From Kluyvera cryocrescens NBRC 102467 (lineage in GTDB: Bacteria > Pseudomonadota > Gammaproteobacteria > Enterobacterales > Enterobacteriaceae): DNA of 64,000 bases. The DNA lies in the NCBI RefSeq assembly GCF_001571285.1, contig NZ_BCTM01000008.1:62001-126000 (forward strand), written 5' to 3'. Numbering within the stretch: position 1 is the stretch's first letter; each line of letters opens with the position of its first letter. Positions 58,001 to 64,000 of this stretch are shown piece by piece. The position numbers and the translations under genes were made by a program. The notes beneath the pieces are model-generated. The model worked only from the letters and a program-made list of their open reading frames with translations, did no database searches and had not been told where the DNA came from.

Positions 58001-59155
58001 GTGACACCGGACGGGCTGATCGCGATTGGTCATATCGCCAAACGGTACGCGTTGTACAGTAAAATCACCGGCGGGCAGCGCATCGATCTTTTTGGCGCGC
58101 GGCTGGAACAGTTGCCGGATATCTGGCGTGAGCTGTTGGCGGCGGGGTTTGAAACCGGCCATGCGTACGGTAAGTCGCTGCGGACGGTGAAATCCTGCGT
58201 CGGCTCCACCTGGTGCCGCTACGGCGTACAGGATTCGACCGGGCTGGCGGTGACGCTTGAACACCGCTATAAGGGGCTGCGCGCGCCGCATAAAATCAAA
58301 ATGGCGGTCTCCGGCTGCACCCGGGAATGCGCCGAAGCACAAAGCAAAGATGTCGGGGTGATCGCCACGGATAAGGGATGGAATCTCTATTTATGCGGTA
58401 ACGGTGGGATGAAACCGCGCCATGCGGATCTGTTTGCCAGCGATCTCGACGATGCCGCCTTGCTGCGTACCATCGACCGTTTCCTGATGTTTTATATTCG
58501 CACTGCCGATCGCCTCCAGCGCACCAGTACCTGGATGGACAATCTCGAAGGCGGGCTCGATTACCTCAAAAGCGTGATCCTCGATGATTCACTGGGGATT
58601 GGCGAAGAGCTGGAGCAGGAGATGGCGCGCGTCATCGACAGCTACCAGTGTGAATGGCAAACCACCCTCAACGACCCGCAGCGTTTGGCGCTGTTCCGCT
58701 CGTTTGTGAATAGCGATAGCCCGGATGAAGCCGTGGCTCGCCAGCCGGTACGCGGCCAATTGCAGCTTGCGCCCGTGGCGGAACTGCCTGTGCTGGCAGC
58801 CAGCAACAAACCGTGGCAGGCCGTCTGCGCCGTCGAGGCAATTCCGGCGCAGGCGGGCATTGGTGCCCGTCTCGGGGAGATGCAAATCGCGCTGTTCCGC
58901 TTGAATGATAAAGTCTATGCGCTGGATAACCAGGAGCCGGGCAGCCAGGCCAACGTGCTCTCGCGTGGCTTGCTGGGGGATGCCGGCGGTGAGCCGATGG
59001 TTATCTCCCCGCTGTATAAACAGCGCATTCGTCTGCGCGATGGGCGCTCATGCGAGAGCGGCGAGCCCATGGTGCGAGCGTGGCCGGTCAAAATTGAAGA
59101 CGGCAAAGTGTGGGTGGGTAACCAGGCGCTGGTGATGCGTGCGGAGGCATCATGA
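55091..59155 (+). CDS. nasB: NasC-NasB fusion: nitrate reductase flavin subunit joined to assimilatory nitrite reductase
   Basis: 1354 codons in one frame. Residues 1-397 are NasC-like: FAD motif IIGNGMAATR and NAD motif VIGGGVLGVEAAAAL. Residues 398-1354 equal a 957-residue NasB: FAD/NADH domains, a BFD-type [2Fe-2S] region (ICSCHNVSKGDIC ... CTKAATGCGGC), siroheme-4Fe4S cysteines (SCVGSTWC; SGCTRECAEA) and a NirD-like tail. In K. oxytoca the two are separate genes. An ATG at 56282 with AGGA 10 bases upstream marks the old NasB start, so separate NasB may still be made. A sequence error removing the stop cannot be excluded. Confidence 0.9.
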   Translation: MRQLVIIGNGMAATRLAETLVATAPGAFAITIIGDEPHPAYNRIQLSPVLGGEKAFAQTLLHPAQWYAEHGITLCCGETALMVDTTARRVRTTQRELAWDELVFACGSTAFLPPLAGIDLPHVQAFRSIKDVDAILALAGDTVVIGGGVLGVEAAAALRRLGDNVTLIHRGDRLMEQQLDEQAGALLAQRLAERGISCALNAGVERVTPQAVLLSDGREIPAARVVMATGVRPNITLAQSAGLACQRGIIVNRRLATAVPGVSAIGECCEIDGQTFGLVAPCMQQADVLAARLADNGGEDFHWQDSGTRLKVTGIDLFSAGRIQATPEDESWCSLDPVTGHYRRLLVRHGQLAGVLLFGDCASAATFTDLLHTTQPAQAGWIFDQFTTQPSAAGTQTMTKPTLALVGHGMVGHHFLEQCVSRNLHQQYQIVVFGEERYAAYDRVHLSEYFAGRSADSLSLVAGDFFAEHGIELRLSQAVTGIDIESRVIRDAEGHELHWDKLVLATGSYPFVPPIPGNDLPDCFVYRTLDDLDAIAARAKTATRGVVIGGGLLGLEAANALRQLGLSTAVVEFAPNLMAVQLDNGGAAMLREKIVELGVGVHTSKATTAITPMADGLMLNFADGSSLETDMVVFSAGIRPQDALARSAGIRLGERGGIAVDNQCRTSAADIYAIGECALWDNKIYGLVAPGYQMARVAAGVLAGEACAFTGADMSTKLKLLGVDVASFGDAQGRTAGSQSYQWIHGPEQVYKKIVVSADGKQLLGGVLVGDASDYATLLQMMLNEIALPSRPESLILPALEGSAPKALGVAALPDSAQICSCHNVSKGDICQAVSAGASSIGAIKSCTKAATGCGGCSALVKQVMEYQLAQQGVEVKKDICEHFPYSRQEIYHLVRVNRIHTFEQLIQRYGHGDGCEICKPLVGSVLASCWNEYLLKPAHLPLQDTNDRYFANIQKDGTYSIVPRMPAGEVTPDGLIAIGHIAKRYALYSKITGGQRIDLFGARLEQLPDIWRELLAAGFETGHAYGKSLRTVKSCVGSTWCRYGVQDSTGLAVTLEHRYKGLRAPHKIKMAVSGCTRECAEAQSKDVGVIATDKGWNLYLCGNGGMKPRHADLFASDLDDAALLRTIDRFLMFYIRTADRLQRTSTWMDNLEGGLDYLKSVILDDSLGIGEELEQEMARVIDSYQCEWQTTLNDPQRLALFRSFVNSDSPDEAVARQPVRGQLQLAPVAELPVLAASNKPWQAVCAVEAIPAQAGIGARLGEMQIALFRLNDKVYALDNQEPGSQANVLSRGLLGDAGGEPMVISPLYKQRIRLRDGRSCESGEPMVRAWPVKIEDGKVWVGNQALVMRAEAS

Positions 59156-61758
59156 TGCAAACCCAAACCACCTGCCCATATTGCGGTGTTGGCTGCGGGG
59201 TGCGGGCAACCGTAAGCGATGGGGTAGTGAGCGTGCAGGGCGATGAGGCGCATCCGGCCAACTTTGGCCGACTGTGCGTGAAAGGGGCATCGCTTGCGGA
59301 AACCACCGGGCTCGCTGGGCGATTGCTGCACCCTCAGCTTGATGGGGAAACCGTCGGCTGGCCGCAGGCGTTGAATGCAGCGGGTGAGCGCCTGCGGGCG
59401 ATTATTGCCGAACACGGCCCGCAGGCGGTGGCGTTTTACGCCTCCGGCCAGCTATTAACGGAAGATTACTACGCGGCCAATAAGCTCATGAAAGGATTTA
59501 TCGGCGCAGGGAATATCGATACCAATTCGCGGCTGTGCATGTCCTCCGCGGTGACCGGCTACAAGCGGGCGTTTGGTGCGGATGTGGTGCCGTGCAGCTA
59601 TGAAGATGTCGAGCATAGCGATCTGGTGGTGCTGGTGGGTTCCAACGCGGCCTGGGCTCATCCGGTGCTGTATCAACGACTGGTTCAGGCAAAGCGGGAC
59701 AATCCACAGATGAATGTGGTGGTGATCGACCCGCGGCGAACGGCCACCTGCGATATTGCGGATCAGCATCTGGCGATTGCGCCAGGTACGGATGCGGGCT
59801 TATTCGTCGGTCTGCTCCAGGCGATAGCGGAAACCGATAAGGTGAACGCGGATTTTGCCGATGCTGCCATCGCGTTGGAGAAGGCGGCTGGCTGGACGGT
59901 AGCCGCAGTCGCGGATTTTTGCGGCCTGCCCGCCGCCGAAGTTCAGGCGTTTTACCAGCGCTTTCTCGCCGCACCGCGCGCCATCACTCTTTACACCATG
60001 GGCATTAACCAGTCTTCCAGCGGGAGCGATAAATGCAACGCCATTATTAACGTCCATTTGGCGAGCGGTAAATTTGGTCGTGCCGGCTGCGGACCCTTTT
60101 CGCTGACCGGACAGCCCAATGCGATGGGGGGGCGGGAAGTCGGTGGCCTGGCGACTATGCTGGCGGCGCATATGAATTTTGAACCGGCGGATCTCGCGCG
60201 AGTCGCGCGCTTTTGGGGGACAGAACGGCTGGCGCAGACGCCAGGGCTTATGGCGGTGGACTTATTTTCCGCCATCGGGCGCGGCGAAGTGAAAGCGGTA
60301 TGGATTATGGGCACCAATCCGGCGGTGTCGCTACCGGATAGCCATGCGGTGAGTCAGGCGCTGGCGGCGTGCCCGCTGGTCATTGTCTCTGAAGTGACGG
60401 CTGAGACTGAAACATCGCGCTATGCCCACATTCGCTTCCCCGCGCTGGGATGGGGAGAAAAAAATGGTACCGTCACCAACTCCGAACGGCGGATCTCCCG
60501 CCAGCGGGCGTTTTTACCGGCCCCTGGTGAGGCAAAAGCAGACTGGTGGATCATCGCCGAAGTGGCAAAACAGCTCGGTTTTGCCGCTGCTTTTAACTGG
60601 CAGCACCCGCATGAAGTGTTCAGTGAACACGCCGCGCTTTCCGGTTATGAGAACGACGGCCAGCGGGCGTTTGATATCAGCGGGCTGTCAGCGCTGACGC
60701 GCGAAGAGTGGGATGCGCTGGAGCCGGTACGCTGGCCGGTGAGTCGCAGCGAAAAACCGTGGGATTGGCAACGCGGTTGGCGCAGCGACGGGCGGCTGCG
60801 CATGGTGCCGGTTACGCCGCGGGCGATGCAGGCGCGACCTGAGCCGCTTTATCCGCTCATTTTGAACAGTGGCCGCATTCGCGACCAGTGGCATACCATG
60901 ACCCGTACTGGTGATGTACCGCGGTTAATGCAGCATATCGCCCAGCCCATTGTTGAGATAGCCCCGCAGGATGCCGGTCGCTTCAACCTGCAAACCGGTG
61001 CGCTGGCGCGGATCAGTTCACTCAGTGGGGTGATGGTCGTGCGCGTTGTGGTGACCGACAGCCAGCGTCCTGGATCGCTGTTCACACCGATGCACTGGAA
61101 TGACTGCTTTGCGCGGCAGGGAAAAATTAATAGCCTGGTCGCGGCGGTCGTCGACCCGGATTCCGGACAGCCGGAGAGCAAACAGACGGCAGTACGTATT
61201 GCACCGTGGCAACCGCGCTGGCAGGGCGAGTTGTACTCCCGTACGCCGGTGACGTTACCGCCGCATGTGCACTGGTGGCGTAAAGCTGCGGCAGGGTTGC
61301 ATCATTTGACGGTTTGCGGCGAACGGACGATCCAGGCGGAACTGCTAGCCTGGTGTCAGCGCCATCACTGGCAGATTCAGCTTGCCAGTCTGGGGGACAC
61401 ATGGCATCTGCTGGCGTGGGAGCAGGGAAAACTGATGCTGGGATTCTGGAGCAGCCGCACGCTGCCGGCGCTTGACCCCGCGCTTATTGAAGCGGCGTTT
61501 AACGTCGCACCGCAGACACTGATTGAACGTCATGGACTGCTCAGCGGCCGGGATCTGGCGCGTCCTGAGGTCGGGAAAATTGTTTGCAGCTGTTTCAGTA
61601 TCGGTGAAAAAACCATCGCCGAAGCCATTGAAAAGCAAGGCTGTTCGACGGTGGCTGAACTGGGGCGCACGCTGAAGTGCGGCACCAACTGCGGCTCGTG
61701 CATTCCTGAGCTGAAAGCACTGCTGGCCTGCACCGAGCGGAAGGTGATGATTCCATAA
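59152..61758 (+). CDS. nasA: Assimilatory nitrate reductase catalytic subunit NasA
   Basis: 868 residues (ATG 59152 or 59155), overlapping the end of nasB. N-terminal [4Fe-4S] motif CPYCGVGC, molybdopterin-binding body (SSAVTGYKRAFGADVVPCSYEDVEHSDLVVLVGSN; GTNPAVSLPDSHAV) and a C-terminal BFD-type [2Fe-2S] domain (VCSCFSIGEKTI ... CGTNCGSC). Reduces nitrate to nitrite in the cytoplasm with electrons from NasC. Confidence 0.97.
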   Translation: MMQTQTTCPYCGVGCGVRATVSDGVVSVQGDEAHPANFGRLCVKGASLAETTGLAGRLLHPQLDGETVGWPQALNAAGERLRAIIAEHGPQAVAFYASGQLLTEDYYAANKLMKGFIGAGNIDTNSRLCMSSAVTGYKRAFGADVVPCSYEDVEHSDLVVLVGSNAAWAHPVLYQRLVQAKRDNPQMNVVVIDPRRTATCDIADQHLAIAPGTDAGLFVGLLQAIAETDKVNADFADAAIALEKAAGWTVAAVADFCGLPAAEVQAFYQRFLAAPRAITLYTMGINQSSSGSDKCNAIINVHLASGKFGRAGCGPFSLTGQPNAMGGREVGGLATMLAAHMNFEPADLARVARFWGTERLAQTPGLMAVDLFSAIGRGEVKAVWIMGTNPAVSLPDSHAVSQALAACPLVIVSEVTAETETSRYAHIRFPALGWGEKNGTVTNSERRISRQRAFLPAPGEAKADWWIIAEVAKQLGFAAAFNWQHPHEVFSEHAALSGYENDGQRAFDISGLSALTREEWDALEPVRWPVSRSEKPWDWQRGWRSDGRLRMVPVTPRAMQARPEPLYPLILNSGRIRDQWHTMTRTGDVPRLMQHIAQPIVEIAPQDAGRFNLQTGALARISSLSGVMVVRVVVTDSQRPGSLFTPMHWNDCFARQGKINSLVAAVVDPDSGQPESKQTAVRIAPWQPRWQGELYSRTPVTLPPHVHWWRKAAAGLHHLTVCGERTIQAELLAWCQRHHWQIQLASLGDTWHLLAWEQGKLMLGFWSSRTLPALDPALIEAAFNVAPQTLIERHGLLSGRDLARPEVGKIVCSCFSIGEKTIAEAIEKQGCSTVAELGRTLKCGTNCGSCIPELKALLACTERKVMIP

Positions 61759-61830
61759 CCATTCAGTCTATTCCTGGAATGCGGCGCGAAGGCTGAAGGA
61801 GGCGGCTAAAAAGGCTAAACTAAAAAGGTT

Positions 61831-61858
61831 AGGGTCGGCGACTTCCGGCCCTCTTTTT
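61831..61858 (+). terminator. Probable terminator of the nas operon
   Basis: AGGGTCGG/CCGGCCCT stem with one mismatch, followed by CTTTTT, 72 bp past the nasA stop. Confidence 0.55.
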
Positions 61859-61875
61859 GCATTGGCTATGAGGTT

Positions 61876-63267
61876 GTGGTGGTTGCGTTGCGTTTTTACT
61901 CGTCATGTTTGGTATTGGTGATGCTGGCTAGCGGCAGCGCACGGGCGCGGCAGTCGTTTATTGAAGAGGCGGAACATCCCTTCGATACGTTACCGGATCT
62001 CAGTATTGCGCCAGAAAATCATGATGCGGAAAAACAGCTGGCGGAGATGGTGAAATCCTTCGGCGAAGCGAGCATGACCGACAACGGCCTTGATACCGGC
62101 GAACAGGCGCGGCTGTTTGCGCTGACCCAGCTTCAGGAGCGGATCAACGGCCAGATGAACCAACAGCTTGAAAGCTGGCTGTCGCCGTGGGGCAATACCA
62201 ATATTCAGATGCTCGTCGATGAACAAGGGAAGCTGACCGGTAGCCACGGTAGCTGGTTTATTCCTATTCAGGACAACACCCGCTACCTGACCTGGAGCCA
62301 GCTTGGCGTTACCCAGCAGGATGACGGCCTGGTGGGAAATCTCGGCGTTGGGCAGCGTTGGGTCGCCGGACATTGGCTGTTGGGCTACAACACCTTTTAC
62401 GACAGTTTGCTCGATGAGAACCTCAACCGTGGTGGTATTGGCGCGGAGGCCTGGGGTGAAAATCTGCGGTTTTCCGCTAACTATTATCATCCGCTACGCG
62501 AGTGGCAAAATACGGGTACTACGCTGCAGCAGCGTATGGCACGCGGCTATGATCTGACTGCGCAGGCGTGGATCCCCGCCTATAACCACATCAACACCAG
62601 CCTGAGCGTCGAGCAGTATTTCGGCGATAGCGTCGATCTGTTTCGCACCGGTACCGGCTACCATAACCCGGTAGCGGTCTCGCTGGGGCTGAATTATACC
62701 CCGGTGCCGCTGCTCACCTTTAGCGCCCAGCACAAGCAGGGGGAGAGCGGCGTTAACCAGAATAATCTGGGGATGAAGGTGAACTACCGGTTTGGTGTGC
62801 CGCTGAAAAAACAGTTGGCTGCTGATGAAGTCGCGCAAACGCGCACGCTGCGCGGCAGCCGCTACGATGCGCCGGAACGAAATAATCTGCCGGTGATGGA
62901 GTATCGCCAGCGTAAGAGCCTGACGGTGTACCTGGCGACGCCGCCGTGGAATCTGACCGGTTCTGAGACGGTAGAGCTGAAGCTGCAGGTGCGTGATGAG
63001 TACGGCGTGAAGTCGCTGACGTGGCAGGGGGATACCACGGCGCTGAGCCTGACGCCACCGGCCTCCAATAATGGCACCGACGGCTGGAGCATTATCATGC
63101 CTGCCTGGGATTACAGCGAAGGGGCCAGCAATACCTGGCATCTGTCGGTGATTGTGGAAGATAAGAAGGGCCAGCGCGTCACCTCGAATGAGATCACGCT
63201 GGCATTGACCGAGCCGGTCGTCAGCTTTGCGCCGATGAACTACGGCTGGCCGGGGATGACACCTTAA
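61876..63267 (+). CDS. ychP: Intimin/invasin-like outer-membrane protein YchP
   Basis: 463 residues with a GTG start and signal peptide ending near SARARQS. Inverse-autotransporter-type beta-barrel (GSWFIPIQDNTRYLTWSQLG; QRWVAGHWLLGYNTFYDSLLDENLNRGGIGAEAWGENLRFSANYY), then a short C-terminal beta domain. Co-linear with E. coli YchP. An ATG at 61868 lies in another frame and stops after 17 codons, so the start is somewhat uncertain. Confidence 0.9.
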   Translation: MVVALRFYSSCLVLVMLASGSARARQSFIEEAEHPFDTLPDLSIAPENHDAEKQLAEMVKSFGEASMTDNGLDTGEQARLFALTQLQERINGQMNQQLESWLSPWGNTNIQMLVDEQGKLTGSHGSWFIPIQDNTRYLTWSQLGVTQQDDGLVGNLGVGQRWVAGHWLLGYNTFYDSLLDENLNRGGIGAEAWGENLRFSANYYHPLREWQNTGTTLQQRMARGYDLTAQAWIPAYNHINTSLSVEQYFGDSVDLFRTGTGYHNPVAVSLGLNYTPVPLLTFSAQHKQGESGVNQNNLGMKVNYRFGVPLKKQLAADEVAQTRTLRGSRYDAPERNNLPVMEYRQRKSLTVYLATPPWNLTGSETVELKLQVRDEYGVKSLTWQGDTTALSLTPPASNNGTDGWSIIMPAWDYSEGASNTWHLSVIVEDKKGQRVTSNEITLALTEPVVSFAPMNYGWPGMTP

Positions 63268-63298
63268 TTGTGCGTGACGGAGTTCCTGTCACGACAAT
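63268..63298. terminator. Hairpin between convergent ychP and narL
   Basis: TTGT-CGTGAC-GG stem (with small bulges) pairing to CC-TGTCACGACAA, with AATTAA at both ends; likely shared terminator. Confidence 0.6.
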
Positions 63299-63312
63299 TA
63301 AGCGGCGGCGGT

Positions 63313-63963
63313 TTAGAAAATACGATCCTGATGGACCCAAACCGCCGCTTCGACGCGGGATTTCAACTTCATTTTCTTCAGCATATGCTTGACGTGAACC
63401 TTCACGGTGCTTTCCGTGATATCGAGACGTCGGGCAATCATCTTGTTTGGCAGCCCTTGAGCGATAAGCTTCAGGATATCGCGCTCGCGTGGGGTGAGCT
63501 GGTTGATATCGCGGTCAGAGGTGGCGCGGTTGGCGCGCAGGCTGGCGGCTAATACCGGCGTTAATGCTTCGCTCAATACCATTTCACCCGCAGCGGCCTG
63601 TTGCAGGGCTTTCAGCAGGTCTTCTGGCTCCATGTCTTTTAACAGATAGCCATCGGCACCGCGCTTGAGGGCCGTGACGACATCTTCTTCATGGTTTGAC
63701 ACGCTAAAGACCACGACGCGGCCGGAGAGCGATTTCTCACGCAGCTTGTCGAGCGTTTCCAGGCCGTTCATGCCGGGCATGTTGAGGTCAAGCAGGATCA
63801 GGTCTGGATCGAGCGCTTCTGCCAGCTCAATACCTTGCTCACCGTTGCTGGCTTCGCCCACGACCTGAATATCCGATGCCATACTGACCAGCTGTTTTAC
63901 GCCGGTGCGCAGCATGGGATGATCGTCGATTAGCAGGATAGTAGCCCGTTCCTGATTACTCAT
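63313..63963 (-). CDS. narL: Nitrate/nitrite response regulator NarL
   Basis: 216 residues. Receiver domain with phosphorylated D59 ([13 protein letters not shown]) and K109 region ([13 protein letters not shown]); C-terminal LuxR-type DNA-binding domain ([40 protein letters not shown]). Works with sensor NarX, whose gene overlaps it. Its location beside the nas genes places respiratory and assimilatory nitrate control together. Confidence 0.97.
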   Translation of the reverse strand: MSNQERATILLIDDHPMLRTGVKQLVSMASDIQVVGEASNGEQGIELAEALDPDLILLDLNMPGMNGLETLDKLREKSLSGRVVVFSVSNHEEDVVTALKRGADGYLLKDMEPEDLLKALQQAAAGEMVLSEALTPVLAASLRANRATSDRDINQLTPRERDILKLIAQGLPNKMIARRLDITESTVKVHVKHMLKKMKLKSRVEAAVWVHQDRIF

Positions 63964-64000
63964 GGATTTCTCCTTGGGGAGTTGAAAGCGATTTTTCGGG
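63956..64000 (-). CDS. narX: Nitrate/nitrite sensor kinase NarX, last 14 codons
   Basis: On the minus strand 64000-63956 reads [14 protein letters not shown] then TAA, matching the E. coli NarX C-terminus (PEK ... QGDTHE). The stop overlaps the narL start by 8 bases, as in E. coli. The rest is outside the window. It contains the narL ribosome site (AAGGAGAAATCC). Confidence 0.85.
   Translation of the reverse strand, partial: PEKSLSTPQGEIHE

Overview
The window is chromosomal DNA of an enterobacterium. The backbone order ychF-pth-ychH ... dauA-prs-ispE-lolB / hemA-prfA-prmC-sirB2-sirB1-kdsA ... chaA-chaC-ychN ... ychP-narL-narX is the E. coli K-12 27-min order. The assimilatory nas operon inserted between ychN and ychP, and the dat/ddc diaminopropane genes between ychH and dauA, point to the Klebsiella/Enterobacter/Kosakonia side of the family. 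Genus is an inference; no rRNA or tRNA genes are present.

Layout. 1-9.3 kb is accessory metabolism: a truncated ProX-type betaine binding protein at the edge, an orphan exported half-pilin, an NTF2-fold protein divergent from a LysR regulator, an AraC regulator divergent from a NepI-like exporter, AzlCD, a GT39-like membrane transferase and a stand-alone EAL phosphodiesterase. 10-17.4 kb is a chaperone-usher fimbrial locus (membrane winged-helix regulator, pilin, chaperone, usher, adhesin, second chaperone). 17.5-19.3 kb has a GNAT acetyltransferase and an M14 peptidase. 19.4-25.7 kb is a small remnant island bounded by imperfect direct repeats of the ychF 3' end. It carries two small exported proteins, a PTS IIC-IIA / ROK kinase / LacI cluster without EIIB, and an IS3-family element beside a cluster of TGTACTCA repeats that look like integrase arm sites. 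25.7-50.7 kb is backbone interrupted by two accessory blocks: an aspartokinase III paralogue with dat-ddc, and a LuxR-type regulator with an amidohydrolase and an APC permease. 50.7-61.8 kb is nasR and the nasFED(C-B)A operon; the window closes with ychP, narL and the last codons of narX.

How the parts work together. The nas genes import nitrate (NasFED) and reduce it to ammonium (NasA, NasC, NasB). A sigma-54 type promoter and an ANTAR-type hairpin plus terminator precede nasF, so expression should need nitrogen limitation and nitrate-bound NasR. The aspartokinase paralogue, Dat and Ddc form a route from aspartate through aspartate semialdehyde and 2,4-diaminobutyrate to 1,3-diaminopropane; the aspartokinase has changes at positions where E. 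coli LysC mutations abolish lysine inhibition, and a decayed lysine-riboswitch-like leader.

The most notable observations are this apparently lysine-deregulated aspartokinase, the island at the ychF 3' end with its IS-truncated end, the in-frame NasC-NasB fusion, and several intercistronic terminators that should set gene ratios. Comparisons with E. coli sequences are from memory and were not computed.
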